Positions 13,474 to 21,957 of a stretch of 64,000 bases of DNA are shown one piece after another; the stretch's first letter is position 1; each line of letters opens with the position of its first letter. A program made the position numbers and the translations under genes. The DNA comes from a virus, in the IMG/VR virus record IMGVR_UViG_3300044684_000224, positions 29,361-93,360 of that record. One strand, given 5' to 3'. The notes under the pieces were generated by a model. That model was not told where the DNA came from and searched no databases. It was given only the letters and a program-made list of their open reading frames with translations.

Positions 13474-13808
13474 GCGACGGGGCCAGTGTCTACGTCCACG
13501 ATGGCGACGAGCGCGGTGTCTACCTCTACACCTACTGGTACGGGCCGGAGCTGCCCGACATGGTGTGGAAAGCGCTGGCGCGCAGGCAGCGCTGGAACGA
13601 CGACGCATACCTCGCCCGGATCATTTTCAACACGATGACGAAGGGCCGCGAGGACGCGGAGATCGGCTTCGGGATCTCCGCCTACGAGATCGGCGCGAAC
13701 TACGTCATCGACGTGGATACCGCCGCACAGCAGGTGACGGTCGGCGACGAACCGGTGCAGTCCTTCCGCGACTTCATCCACGCCGCCCGGACCGGCGGTG
13801 CGCGATGA
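13470..13808 (+). CDS. Unknown 112-aa alpha/beta protein
   Basis: ATG 13470 overlaps the upstream stop. The product starts with strands (ASVYVHDGDERGVYLYTYWY), continues with helices (LPDMVWKALARRQRW, YLARIIFNTMTKG) and a strand ANYVIDVDTAAQQVTV. This pattern is frequent in actinophage hypothetical proteins. Function unknown. Confidence 0.65.
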   Translation: MSDGASVYVHDGDERGVYLYTYWYGPELPDMVWKALARRQRWNDDAYLARIIFNTMTKGREDAEIGFGISAYEIGANYVIDVDTAAQQVTVGDEPVQSFRDFIHAARTGGAR

Positions 13809-13963
13809 CCCGCCTTCTCCGCCGCTCCTGGTTGCGCCTCTGCCGTTTCGTGTTGTGGCCGTGGCGATACATGCGGTCGGTGACGTGCCGAGCCGCATGG
13901 ACTGAGGCCGATGACCTCGATGTTGAGTTGGAGTGTGCCGAGTACCGATGGGGGCCGATGTGA
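13805..13963 (+). CDS. Small basic protein (52 aa)
   Basis: ATG 13805 overlaps the previous stop. A strongly basic, Trp/Leu-rich N-terminus (RLLRRSWLRLCRFVLWPWRY) is followed by an acidic C-terminus. It could associate with membranes or nucleic acid. It overlaps the exonuclease start. Confidence 0.5.
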   Translation: MTRLLRRSWLRLCRFVLWPWRYMRSVTCRAAWTEADDLDVELECAEYRWGPM

Positions 13964-14511
13964 CTGACGAGCGACACGTGGTCATCGTGGACGTCGAGAC
14001 CTCCGGGTTGCTTCCGGATCACGACGTGGCCGTGGAGGTCGCCTGGTGGGACCTCGCCACCGGGGAACGCGGATGCTTCGTGCCGGTCCATGACGTGGCG
14101 TGGGTGCTGGAGCACGGCAACCCGCAAGCGTTGGAGATCAACGGCTACCGGCGACGGCTGGCAACGGCGAAGCAGGACGAAGGTTACCTGCTTCAGCGAC
14201 AACTGAAGGGCACACTGCGCGGGAACACGATCGCCGGCTCAAACCCGGGCTTCGATGTGGATTTCCTGCGCAAGCTGATCCCGTCCACGCCGTGGCATCA
14301 CCGCAAGCTGGATCTGGCCACGTATGCGGCTGCGGTGCTCGGGATTCCGCCGTGGCAGTTGCCGGGCTTGTCGTCGGTGTGCGAGCGGCTGAGCATCCTG
14401 AACTCCGCGCCGCACACGGCCGAGGGCGACGTGGACGCGACGGGCCACTGCTTCTTGGCGTTGTTCGAACTCGCCGGTGTTTCGGCTGCTGCTGAGGGGA
14501 GGCAGCAGTGA
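13960..14511 (+). CDS. DEDDh 3'-5' exonuclease (DnaQ/RNase T superfamily)
   Basis: GTG 13960 forms a 4-bp overlap with the previous stop; an in-frame ATG at 13948 is the alternative. The 183-aa protein has all exonuclease motifs: ExoI VIVDVETSG (Asp11, Glu13), ExoII SNPGFDVDFL (Asp99) and ExoIII HTAEGDVDA (His152, Asp157), with the DEDDh spacing. It probably trims DNA (or RNA) ends during phage replication or recombination, together with the Sak4-like ATPase encoded nearby. Confidence 0.9.
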   Translation: MTDERHVVIVDVETSGLLPDHDVAVEVAWWDLATGERGCFVPVHDVAWVLEHGNPQALEINGYRRRLATAKQDEGYLLQRQLKGTLRGNTIAGSNPGFDVDFLRKLIPSTPWHHRKLDLATYAAAVLGIPPWQLPGLSSVCERLSILNSAPHTAEGDVDATGHCFLALFELAGVSAAAEGRQQ

Positions 14512-14741
14512 TGGCCCGCTACGTGCTGATCCGCATCGAAAGCGACGTGGAAGCCGACCGGCTGATCGAGGACGCCCGCGACTACCCGGACAACCCGATC
14601 CTCACGCCCTCCCAGGAAAACGACGTGCACGCCACGGTGGTGAACCACTGGAGCGCGGACGCGGACTGTCCTCCTGGCTGTACCAAGCCGTGCTGTCAGC
14701 CCACAGCGGCGCAGTTCCCAGGTGAAGCAGGCGAATTCTGA
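14511..14741 (+). CDS. Unknown 76-aa protein with C-terminal Cys cluster
   Basis: ATG 14511 overlaps the exonuclease stop; GTG 14508 is an alternative. The product starts with a strand (YVLIRIESDVEADRLIEDA) and carries DCPPGCTKPCC near its end, a possible zinc knuckle. Short gene inside the exonuclease-recombinase operon. Confidence 0.6.
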   Translation: MARYVLIRIESDVEADRLIEDARDYPDNPILTPSQENDVHATVVNHWSADADCPPGCTKPCCQPTAAQFPGEAGEF

Positions 14742-15364
14742 TGGGCGCAGAGATCGCACCCCTGACCGGCATCGATCAGGTACTGCTGCGCCTGACCTAC
14801 CTGAAGGTGATGGCTGCGGCAGTGGCCGAGGCCGACAAGGATGCTCGGACAGCAGCGGCGAAGTTGCTGCGCAAGGGTGACACGCTGGCCTGCTGGTCTC
14901 CGCTCGACCCCGACGCGCTGATGTCCCGAGTTTCCATGTCCAAGCCGAAACCGGTCGCGAAGGTCACCGATGCGGCTGCACTGGACCAATGGATCCGGGA
15001 GAACTACCCGGACAAGGTGCGCACCGAGGAGAGCATCGTCGGTACCGATGCCGAGGTGATCGCTGTCCTGCGCGAACACGCGCCGCACCTGCTTGCCAAG
15101 ACCAGCACGGTACCGGGCTGGGCCGTGAACGAACTGCTCACCCGATCCAAGGGTGCCGGCGAGCCGGCCGGTTTCGGCGGCGAACTGGGTGAGCACGCAC
15201 CGCCCGGCATCGAAGTCTCCAATCCGCACGGCGTCCTGTCCGTCACCGTCGACCCGAAGACCGGACCTGCCGCGATCCGTGAACTGTGGGACGCGCGCTG
15301 GTTCGGGATGGACGGCACCGTCATCGCACTACCAGGAGGTGAATCCCATGACACTGAAGGTTAG
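14741..15364 (+). CDS. Unknown 207-aa protein beside the recombinase
   Basis: ATG 14741 overlaps the previous stop. It is helical at the N-terminus (VLLRLTYLKVMAAAVAEADK) with a later LDQWIRENYPDKVRTEESIV. Similar genes sit next to Sak4-like recombinases in other actinophages, so an accessory role in recombination is possible; this is inference from position. Its end overlaps the Sak4-like start by 17 bases. Confidence 0.65.
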   Translation: MGAEIAPLTGIDQVLLRLTYLKVMAAAVAEADKDARTAAAKLLRKGDTLACWSPLDPDALMSRVSMSKPKPVAKVTDAAALDQWIRENYPDKVRTEESIVGTDAEVIAVLREHAPHLLAKTSTVPGWAVNELLTRSKGAGEPAGFGGELGEHAPPGIEVSNPHGVLSVTVDPKTGPAAIRELWDARWFGMDGTVIALPGGESHDTEG

Positions 15365-16364
15365 GAAGCCCAGCGGGGTAGTGCCATGGCCGCTGGTGCT
15401 GATCGAAGGCCCGGAGAAGTCGGGCAAGTCGTGGGCGTGCGCGGAGTTCTCCGCCTCGGAGCGTGTCGGCCAGACCTACTGGCTGGATCTGGGCGAGGGT
15501 GCGGCGGACGAGTACGGCGCGGTGCCGGGTGCCCGGTATCTGGTGGTGGACCACGACGGGACGTGGCGAGACATCATCGGCCAGGTCGAGGAGGTCAAGG
15601 CCGAAGCGGAACGCGCCGCGAAGGCCGGGGAACCGCCCGTGGTGCTCGTAGTCGACTCTATGACCGCCGAGTGGGCGATGCTGTCGGACTGGGCGAACCA
15701 GCGGGCCAAGAAGACCGAGTCGAACCGGAAGAAGCTTCAGGCCAACCCGGACGCCGACATCACGGTGTCGATGAACTTCTGGAACGACTCCACCGCCCGC
15801 CACCGCAAGCTGATGACGATGCTGTTGACCTTCCCCGGCATCGTGGTGATCACCGCGCGGGGCAAGGACACCGCCGAGGTCGGTGACGACGGGAAGCCGA
15901 CCGGGTCGAAGACCTACAAGGTCGAGGGACACAAGACGCTGGCCTACGACGCATCGGTGTGGGTGCGCATGTCGCGGGAGTCCGCGCCGATCGTGGTCGG
16001 CTGCCGCTCGGTGCACCACGGTGTTCGCCCTGGTAAGGACGACCCGGTCCCGGTGCCGAACTTCCGGGTGGAGTGGCTGGTGTTCGAACTGCTCGGCTGC
16101 GACCCGCAGACTGCCGAGTCGCGGGACGTGAAAGCGCTGGACGGCGGTGAGGCAACACCGGAGGAGATGGGCATGTCGCCGCTCGATGCGCTGAAGACGG
16201 AGATCTGGGCCGAAGCTGGCCGGCACGGGTTGCAGGACAAGGGCAAGCTCGCCGACGACTACGCGGGCTGGTCGGAAGGCGCGGAACTGGCGAAGGCCGG
16301 GATGGCCGAACTGACCGAATACCTCGGTCACCTGCGCAAGCAGTCGGCGGGTGACTCGAAGTGA
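15348..16364 (+). CDS. Sak4-like RecA-fold ATPase (single-strand annealing recombinase)
   Basis: ATG 15348 follows AGGAGGTGAATCCC. The 338-aa protein has Walker A GPEKSGKS (21-28), Walker B VVLVVDSMT (98-106), and a later IVVITARGKD strand and VWVRMSRESAP typical of the AAA_24/Sak4 group. Sak4 proteins are minimal RecA-like ATPases that promote annealing with a single-strand binding protein. The neighbouring DEDDh exonuclease and HNH/VRR-NUC nucleases fit a recombination module. Confidence 0.88.
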   Translation: MTLKVRKPSGVVPWPLVLIEGPEKSGKSWACAEFSASERVGQTYWLDLGEGAADEYGAVPGARYLVVDHDGTWRDIIGQVEEVKAEAERAAKAGEPPVVLVVDSMTAEWAMLSDWANQRAKKTESNRKKLQANPDADITVSMNFWNDSTARHRKLMTMLLTFPGIVVITARGKDTAEVGDDGKPTGSKTYKVEGHKTLAYDASVWVRMSRESAPIVVGCRSVHHGVRPGKDDPVPVPNFRVEWLVFELLGCDPQTAESRDVKALDGGEATPEEMGMSPLDALKTEIWAEAGRHGLQDKGKLADDYAGWSEGAELAKAGMAELTEYLGHLRKQSAGDSK

Positions 16365-16738
16365 GCTACGAGCCGTTGTCACCGATCGACGTGGAGCAGC
16401 GTCTCCGTCAGTCCGTGTCGGACATGACGAAGGCCGAGCAGGCGCTACGGGCAGCCCGGGACAGCGAGACGGACGCGGAGATCGCCTACAAGCGGGTGTA
16501 TCGGCGCGCGATGCTCTCCCCGAAGTGCCCGAAGGTGACACGCGGCGGGTTCACGGTGACCGAGCGGGACGCATGGGTCGATGAGGAGTGCGCCGCCGAG
16601 TGGGAGCGGTACCGGCTGGCGCAGACGGCATGTCAGGCAGCGCAGGACCATGTGCGGTCCGTCCGTGATATCGCCGTCGCGGTCCAAAGCATCGGTGCCC
16701 TGGTGAGGACCGGCTACTCCGTGGCAGGTGCGTCGTGA
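16361..16738 (+). CDS. Coiled-coil protein downstream of the recombinase
   Basis: GTG 16361 overlaps the Sak4-like stop. The 125-aa product is nearly all helix (DVEQRLRQSVSDMTKAEQAL and YRLAQTACQAAQDHVRSVRD) with a break at MLSPKCPKVTRGGFTVTERD, so a helical hairpin is likely. Position suggests a recombination accessory. No family recognised. Confidence 0.65.
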   Translation: MSYEPLSPIDVEQRLRQSVSDMTKAEQALRAARDSETDAEIAYKRVYRRAMLSPKCPKVTRGGFTVTERDAWVDEECAAEWERYRLAQTACQAAQDHVRSVRDIAVAVQSIGALVRTGYSVAGAS

Positions 16739-16911
16739 TCTGCCTTCCGCTTGCCGTAACGCTTCGGTCGCTACCGCAGGTGTGCGAGGTTTGCCGTGGT
16801 CGTGAGCGTGTGCTGATCGCGAGCCCGAAAGCCACGCACTCGGCTGTCGTCCCGTGCCTTCACTGCCGCTGGGGGCTTCCTATTGTGCAGATGCCGGGAG
16901 GTGGGCGATGA
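16735..16911 (+). CDS. Zinc-ribbon protein (58 aa)
   Basis: GTG 16735 overlaps the previous stop and the stop overlaps the next ATG. CEVCRGRERVLI and VVPCLHCRWG give two CxxC pairs 24 residues apart, a small zinc ribbon. Function unknown. Confidence 0.55.
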   Translation: MICLPLAVTLRSLPQVCEVCRGRERVLIASPKATHSAVVPCLHCRWGLPIVQMPGGGR

Positions 16912-17363
16912 AGCGCCTCTTGGTCACCGGTTCGCGGTCCTGGACTGACCGCGCCAAGATCCTGGCCGAGTTGGACATCGCCCGCGCAGAACTGGGCGAC
17001 GACACCGTCCTCGTCCACGGTGACGCCCGAGGTGTGGACCGGATCGCTGCGCACCTGTGGCACTGCGAATGGGGCCTGCCGGTCGAGGATCATCCGGCGG
17101 ACTGGTGTGGCCCGTGCCGACCAGAGTGCAAGCCGAACCACCGCCGCGCCAAGGCGTCCGGCCTGCCGAAGGTGTGTCCTGCGGCGGGGATGTACCGCAA
17201 CGCCGACATGGTCGCGTTGGGTGCGGATCTCCTCCTGGCGTTCATTCTCGACGAGTCGCGTGGGGCTACCGGGTGTGTGCGGCTGGCCCGTAAGGCTGGG
17301 ATTCCGGTGCGGATCTTCCGTGCGTCGTCTGCCCTGTCTGTGCCGATCGGAGGCGAGCGGTGA
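16908..17363 (+). CDS. SLOG-family (DUF2493-like) protein
   Basis: The 151-aa protein opens with MKRLLVTGSRSWTDRAKILA and has VLVHGDARGVDRIAAHLW, the Rossmann-like pattern of DUF2493/YspA proteins in the SLOG superfamily. These are thought to bind nucleotide-type ligands. A Cys-containing insert (WCGPCRPECKP) follows, then NADMVALGADLLLAFI and GATGCVRLARKAGIPV. ATG 16908 overlaps the zinc-ribbon gene. Common in phages; exact role unknown. Confidence 0.82.
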   Translation: MKRLLVTGSRSWTDRAKILAELDIARAELGDDTVLVHGDARGVDRIAAHLWHCEWGLPVEDHPADWCGPCRPECKPNHRRAKASGLPKVCPAAGMYRNADMVALGADLLLAFILDESRGATGCVRLARKAGIPVRIFRASSALSVPIGGER

Positions 17364-17674
17364 GCGAGAGCCTGGTTCACATCTACTGGAAGTCCAACCG
17401 CTTCCTGCGCAAGCGCTATGTCCGCTGCCCGACTGATGAGTGCATCACTGAGTTCGTCGTTCGCTTCGAGGCGTACCACGGCGACACCTGGATGTGCTGC
17501 AAGTGCGGCGACTCGTGGTCCGATGAGGGACTGAACTACCGGCCGTTTGAACGCGACTGGCGCAAGAAGGCAGCGTCTTACCATCGGCGTCTGTGGGATC
17601 TGGCCACGCACGGTCCGTCGCCTACCTATGACGACTTGTATGCGGAGCCGGCCAGGGTGGGTGGTGCGTCGTGA
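17360..17674 (+). CDS. Zinc-ribbon-like protein (104 aa)
   Basis: GTG 17360 overlaps the previous stop. RCPTDECITEFVVRFEAY and MCCKCGDSWSDEG supply four or five Cys in a ribbon layout. The remainder is basic and aromatic (RDWRKKAASYHRRLWDLA). Probably nucleic-acid associated; no family assigned. Confidence 0.6.
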   Translation: MSESLVHIYWKSNRFLRKRYVRCPTDECITEFVVRFEAYHGDTWMCCKCGDSWSDEGLNYRPFERDWRKKAASYHRRLWDLATHGPSPTYDDLYAEPARVGGAS

Positions 17675-18201
17675 AGAAGTCGCGCCTGAACCGCACCACG
17701 GGGTTGCGCCGCACGCCGATGCCGCCCCGCAAGACCCCGCTGGAGGGCAAGCGCCTGTCCTCCAGCGGCCTGGACTCGGTGGACCGGACTGGCTTCCCCG
17801 CGGCCCGGTCCGCCGAGCCGATGCGCCCACCAGTCAAGCAGCGACGCCGCGACACCGGACCGCGCAAGTCCGTGGCGGACCTGGCGCGGGAACGCTTCGG
17901 TGACCTCTGTGCCCGATGCGGCTTGCCGGGCCACACCATCCAACACCGGCGGCCGCGCCAGATCGGCGGTAGCCGCGATCCGCGCATCAACGCGCTGCCG
18001 AACCTCGTCCTGCTATGCGGTGACGGGACAACGCTGTGCCACGGCACCGTGGAGTCGCACCGGACTCAGGCCCAGGCCGATGGCTACCTCGTGCGCTGGC
18101 CGACCGATCCGCGTGACGTGCCGATGCTGCTGTGGGACGGCCGGCGCGTGCTGCTCACCGACGATGGGCTGTGGACCGAGGTCGAGGCTGGTGCGGCATG
18201 A
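17671..18201 (+). CDS. HNH endonuclease
   Basis: GTG 17671 overlaps the upstream stop. A basic, Pro-rich N-terminus of about 70 residues precedes an HNH domain with CARCGLPGHTIQHRRPRQIG, DPRINALPNLVLLCGDG and CHGTVESHRTQAQ: two Cys pairs for zinc plus His/Asn/His catalytic positions. This phage HNH type (VSHRVHR-like motif class) is often found in replication or recombination modules, unlike the homing-type HNH genes elsewhere in the window. Confidence 0.85.
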   Translation: MKKSRLNRTTGLRRTPMPPRKTPLEGKRLSSSGLDSVDRTGFPAARSAEPMRPPVKQRRRDTGPRKSVADLARERFGDLCARCGLPGHTIQHRRPRQIGGSRDPRINALPNLVLLCGDGTTLCHGTVESHRTQAQADGYLVRWPTDPRDVPMLLWDGRRVLLTDDGLWTEVEAGAA

Positions 18202-18461
18202 GGTGCCTCGGGAAGGTCCGGTATCCGACGCAGGACGAAGCCGAAACTGCGCTTCGTGAGGTACGTGCGTGGCGCCGCGCACGCCAGTGGCACGGGAAAC
18301 ACGAGCAGAACACGTACGAGTGCGGCACGTGCGGGTCCTGGCATCTCACATCCATGTCGGAGCGTGAGCGGGAACGTAAGGCGCAGTTGATGGCGGGCAT
18401 TGCCGAGTTGGCTGAAGTTTCGGACGTGGCCGCTGTGGCGGCAGGGGAGGAAGCAGAGTGA
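18198..18461 (+). CDS. Small zinc-finger protein (87 aa)
   Basis: ATG 18198 overlaps the HNH stop. The product has KVRYPTQDEAETALREV followed by YECGTCGSWHLTS, a well-known phage zinc motif (Cys...CxxCxxWHLTS). A charged helical tail with a poly-acidic end follows. Function unknown, presumably nucleic-acid binding. Confidence 0.7.
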   Translation: MRCLGKVRYPTQDEAETALREVRAWRRARQWHGKHEQNTYECGTCGSWHLTSMSERERERKAQLMAGIAELAEVSDVAAVAAGEEAE

Positions 18462-18913
18462 TCGACAAGTCGACGGAGCTCGCCGAGCGCGTGATCGACA
18501 AGTGGGCCGAACAAGGAATCGTGACTCTGGCCGATCCCGACGGCACTCTCCAGTGCGACACCTTCGGCCGTGAGTCGGATGTGGTTTACCGCGCCGCGCT
18601 CGCCGCCGCCGGCCTGCTCGCGCTGCCACAGCCACTACCGCCGTGCAAGGACTGTGGCGGCAAGCTGGGCGACCCGAGCGGCGAGAATCTGGTGTGCACG
18701 TCCTGCGGCACTGCATGGGCACGCGAGGCCGTCACGTCGGCATTCCCGGACGACGAGGCCGCGATCGAGCGCATGGCGCTCGCAATCGGGGATCAGTTCT
18801 TCGGTTCGCCGAAGTGGACAGGCGAGATCGAGGTTAAGGCGGACAGCGAATGCAGCCTGTGGCGTGACCTGGCTCTCGTTGCTCTCGCTGCACTGAGGGG
18901 AGAGCAGGCATGA
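18458..18913 (+). CDS. Unknown protein with central zinc ribbon (151 aa)
   Basis: GTG 18458 overlaps the previous stop. Helical N-terminus (ELAERVIDKWAEQGIVTLAD), then PPCKDCGGKLGDPSG and VCTSCGTAW, two CxxC pairs 18 residues apart, then an acidic helical C-terminus. No family recognised. Confidence 0.6.
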   Translation: MIDKSTELAERVIDKWAEQGIVTLADPDGTLQCDTFGRESDVVYRAALAAAGLLALPQPLPPCKDCGGKLGDPSGENLVCTSCGTAWAREAVTSAFPDDEAAIERMALAIGDQFFGSPKWTGEIEVKADSECSLWRDLALVALAALRGEQA

Positions 18914-19110
18914 CCAACACGCGACTTGCCGGCCACACGCTCGACTCCGAGGGCGCGGCATTCGACGGTCGTGGACGCCGCGTCCGCGACAGCCGTCTCG
19001 GGTACGGCGTCTGCTCCTGCGGTGACATGTCCGAGTTGCTCACGTCCAACAATGCCCGGAAGCGCTGGCACCGCGACCACAAGGCTGAGATCCGCGGGGA
19101 GGCGTCATGA
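18910..19110 (+). CDS. Small unknown protein (66 aa)
   Basis: ATG 18910 overlaps the previous stop. The product contains GYGVCSCGDMSELLTSNNAR then KRWHRDHK, a possible CxC/HxxxH zinc site similar to short fingers in actinophages. Function unknown. Confidence 0.55.
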   Translation: MTNTRLAGHTLDSEGAAFDGRGRRVRDSRLGYGVCSCGDMSELLTSNNARKRWHRDHKAEIRGEAS

Positions 19111-20753
19111 CCGAAAACCTTGCTCGGGACCTCGCCGAGGCGCTGGCCTTGAAGTTCACCAGCGACGTCGGCGCACGCAACTCGAACTGGGACATCGACG
19201 GCCCGGACGACGCGTCGAACCCCTATCACCTGACGGTGCCGATGGAGCAGCGCATCGAGCGCGACCTAATGGTTACTTTCAAGGCTGGCGACGGGCATCT
19301 GTCGCTGCGGCCAGCGACGATCCCGGAAGTCGTGAACGTCGCGCTGCCTGTCGTCCAGGCCGCTATCTCTGCCGCTGTCCAGCAGGAGCGGGCACTGTGC
19401 ACGGAGGAGGTCGAGAAAGCCACACTGGCCCTGACGGATGCCATGGCTCAGCGCTGGCGGCTGCGGCAGGCGTGGCAGTCGGCACGGCGTGGCCGTGAAC
19501 GCGCCCGCATTGAACTGCACGAACTGATCGATGTTCTGCCGTGCGACCACTGCCATGACACCGGCATCGAACCAGCTGAGTTTTCCGGGCACGACGAGAC
19601 CGGCGCCTTCCTGGTGGACGAGGACCGTCCTTGCCCGAAGGGTTGCGAGGTGCGGCGGGACATCGCGGAGGTCATGGCCGAACGGGACGAGGCACGCCTC
19701 GACATGGCGGGGTTAGAGGCGAACCTCCATTACGTCCACACCACACTGATCGAGCAGTTGGACCTCCCGAGCGACATGTCACTGCCGGACGCGTTGTCCG
19801 CAGTCGGCACGAAACTGGACGAGGCGTACCGGCATGCCAACGCGGTCGCACTCGATGCCCGTAAGCGCATCGACGAGCTGAGCGGCGAGTTGCGCGACCG
19901 CACCGAACTGATGGTCATGGCCGGTGTGGACGCTGACGACGCTGCGGAAGAAGTCGAGGACTTGCGCGAGTCTCGTCTTCAGTGGGCTGCTGAGGCGATC
20001 GACGCTGAGGCGAAACTGGATTACGTGCTGTGGCTGCACGCCGAAGCGGTGTGGCAACAGGAGCAGCAGACGGACAGGCTGAGGCAGCAAGTTGCCGAAC
20101 TGATGACCCAGCGGGATTCCTGGCAGAGGTTGGCCACAGATGCGTGCGAACGCGGCCTGGCTGCGCAACAAGACTTGGCCGAGTTGCGTGCGGCTGCTGC
20201 GGACGCTGTAGCCCCCGCAACGACCGCCACTTCCGAGCAGCGGGAGGAGGGACCAGATCACGGGGAAGAAACCGCCGCCAAGACGCAGGGTCGGGAGCTG
20301 ACCGGTTCGGCCGTGCTGGAGCCGGGCGCCGTAACGGCTACACCCGCTCGTCCCTCCTCCCGCGCCGATGTGCTGTATCCGCCGAACGCAGACGAGTGGT
20401 GCAACTGCCAAGCCATCCCCGGCACCCCGAACTATCCGGGACCGTGGCATCCGGTCGGCGACTCGGGCGCGGACTGCAAGCGAACGCCCGATTCCCTGAA
20501 TGCCGGCACCGACGATTCAGGGAAGCCTGAGCAGTGGGACCTCAGCGACGAGTGCGAGGTACTGACCGGCGGCGTCTGGACTCGGGGCGTCGTTGAGGGC
20601 GTGCGCTACGGGGGTGGCGAAGTGACGTACGACGTTGGCCTGGATGACGACTACGAGGTCAACGTCTATCCGCACCAGATGCGCCGTCCTGTCGAAACTG
20701 TCGAGCTTCCGGCTGTCCCACTGCAAGGAGAGGAGAGCGCCGATGAGCGCTGA
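19107..20753 (+). CDS. Large coiled-coil protein with zinc site and C-terminal Tudor-like domain
   Basis: ATG 19107 overlaps the upstream stop. The 548-aa protein has a short N-terminal domain, helices (PVVQAAISAAVQQERALCTE), a zinc site LPCDHCHDTGIEP with CPKGCEVRR at about 147-180, and long coiled coils (residues about 190-370). Then a low-complexity linker, a Cys/Trp segment (EWCNCQAIPGTPNYPGPWHP) and a C-terminal beta domain DECEVLTGGVWTRGVVEGVR plus GEVTYDVGLDDDYEV, like Tudor/Agenet modules. It may be a scaffold; no enzyme motif is visible. Confidence 0.65.
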   Translation: MTENLARDLAEALALKFTSDVGARNSNWDIDGPDDASNPYHLTVPMEQRIERDLMVTFKAGDGHLSLRPATIPEVVNVALPVVQAAISAAVQQERALCTEEVEKATLALTDAMAQRWRLRQAWQSARRGRERARIELHELIDVLPCDHCHDTGIEPAEFSGHDETGAFLVDEDRPCPKGCEVRRDIAEVMAERDEARLDMAGLEANLHYVHTTLIEQLDLPSDMSLPDALSAVGTKLDEAYRHANAVALDARKRIDELSGELRDRTELMVMAGVDADDAAEEVEDLRESRLQWAAEAIDAEAKLDYVLWLHAEAVWQQEQQTDRLRQQVAELMTQRDSWQRLATDACERGLAAQQDLAELRAAAADAVAPATTATSEQREEGPDHGEETAAKTQGRELTGSAVLEPGAVTATPARPSSRADVLYPPNADEWCNCQAIPGTPNYPGPWHPVGDSGADCKRTPDSLNAGTDDSGKPEQWDLSDECEVLTGGVWTRGVVEGVRYGGGEVTYDVGLDDDYEVNVYPHQMRRPVETVELPAVPLQGEESADER

Positions 20754-21018
20754 CGATCTGATCGAAGCGGTGTTCGTCAACATGTGCCCGGCCGAGGACC
20801 GGAAGTACTACTCCGATTCCGAAGTCGAGGGCTGGCGCAAGGATGCCCGTGCCGCTGTCGAGATCGTGCTGCGGGGACTCGTCGAAGCCCACTTCGGCCC
20901 GCTCGACTCGGATGAGGATGTCGACTACCACTATGCCTGCGAGGGGCTGGCGCAGGACGCGTGCGACATGTTGCGGGAACTGGTTGAGCGTGGTGCTTCC
21001 GAGGCGGTACAGCCATGA
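20743..21018 (+). CDS. Unknown acidic helical protein (91 aa)
   Basis: ATG 20743 is behind GGAGAGGAGAGCGCC and overlaps the large coiled-coil gene by 11 bases. The product has VEGWRKDARAAVEIVLRGLV and CEGLAQDACDMLRELVERGA. No family recognised; common composition for phage early proteins. Confidence 0.6.
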   Translation: MSADDLIEAVFVNMCPAEDRKYYSDSEVEGWRKDARAAVEIVLRGLVEAHFGPLDSDEDVDYHYACEGLAQDACDMLRELVERGASEAVQP

Positions 21019-21479
21019 CCATCCACTTCGACATCTGCTCCGGCCAGGACTTCCCGGACCTGGGCCTGTACTGCTGCTACGGCGTCACCATCAACGGGCC
21101 GTCCGGCTGCACCTGCTGGGAAACCGTCTACGGCCACGAGCAGGCACCCCCTGTGACGGGGCAGCAGCCGACGACGCGGCGGCTCATGTGCGAGGACTGT
21201 GCGTATCGGCCCGGCAGTCCGGAGAAGCGCGACGACCCGATGTACCGGGGCGACGCCAACGACTTGGAGATGGCCGCCGAGACGGGCCAGTTCTACTGCC
21301 ACCAGGGCTTGCGTCGCATCCTGGGGTGGCGGCATCCGTCTGGGGCGTGGCATCCCGCACCGCCGGGCGGTTATGACCCGCCGGTCGTGGACAACATTCC
21401 GTACCGTGTCGATGGGTCGCCGGAGGAGTTGTGCGCCGGCTGGGACGCGCGGCGTCGAGCACTGGAGGCCCAGTCGTGA
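21015..21479 (+). CDS. Conserved-type phage protein, Cys-rich (154 aa)
   Basis: ATG 21015 overlaps the previous stop. About nine Cys occur: YCCYGVTINGPSGCTCWE, MCEDCAYRPGSPEKRDDPMY and FYCHQGLRRILGWRHPSG. This layout (CEDCAYRPGSPE followed by FYCHQG) looks like a recurrent actinophage family with a metal-binding core. Function unknown. Confidence 0.7.
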   Translation: MTIHFDICSGQDFPDLGLYCCYGVTINGPSGCTCWETVYGHEQAPPVTGQQPTTRRLMCEDCAYRPGSPEKRDDPMYRGDANDLEMAAETGQFYCHQGLRRILGWRHPSGAWHPAPPGGYDPPVVDNIPYRVDGSPEELCAGWDARRRALEAQS

Positions 21480-21763
21480 CGAACTCCAGCGAAATCGCGC
21501 GCCTCGCACTCAAGCGCATGGACAGCCACGAAGCAGAGTCGTACGAGGGCGGTGGTTCGGAGACCTTCGACGACCCGGACGGCGCCCTGCTGCGCTACAG
21601 CCGCGCCCTGCGCCGCGTCATGGCGCTGTGCGACACATGGGAGATGGCGCGGACCGCCTGGGACCCGAGACCTACCGAGGCCGGCTTCCGTGACCGCATC
21701 CGCCAGGCCATCGGCTACGAGATGGGTGTCACCCAAGCGCCACCGGAAGGGAGCGGACCGTGA
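21476..21763 (+). CDS. Unknown 95-aa protein
   Basis: GTG 21476 overlaps the previous stop. The product is helical (LLRYSRALRRVMALCDTWEM, FRDRIRQAIGYEMGV) and acidic at the N-terminus. No recognised family. It is coupled on both sides. Confidence 0.6.
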   Translation: MTNSSEIARLALKRMDSHEAESYEGGGSETFDDPDGALLRYSRALRRVMALCDTWEMARTAWDPRPTEAGFRDRIRQAIGYEMGVTQAPPEGSGP

Positions 21764-21957
21764 GCAACCTGGACGCGGCACTACGTGCACGCCTAGCGGC
21801 TGACGTTGATCGCGACTTGCATGAGTGCGGCGCTGCCTACCACGACGCCCTGACAAAGGTCGTGGACCTGTGCGACCGGACGATCTGGATTCTCTCCGCG
21901 AACGACGTGCGCGCTGCCATCGCTGAGGCTCTGGGTGTGCCGGACGGCCAGCCATGA
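21760..21957 (+). CDS. Unknown 65-aa helical protein
   Basis: GTG 21760 overlaps the upstream stop; the stop overlaps the nuclease start. Product: ALRARLAADVDRDLHECGAA and IWILSANDVRAAIAEALGV. The second segment resembles the one in the gene before (RDRIRQAIGYEMGV), so both may share a short domain. Confidence 0.55.
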   Translation: MSNLDAALRARLAADVDRDLHECGAAYHDALTKVVDLCDRTIWILSANDVRAAIAEALGVPDGQP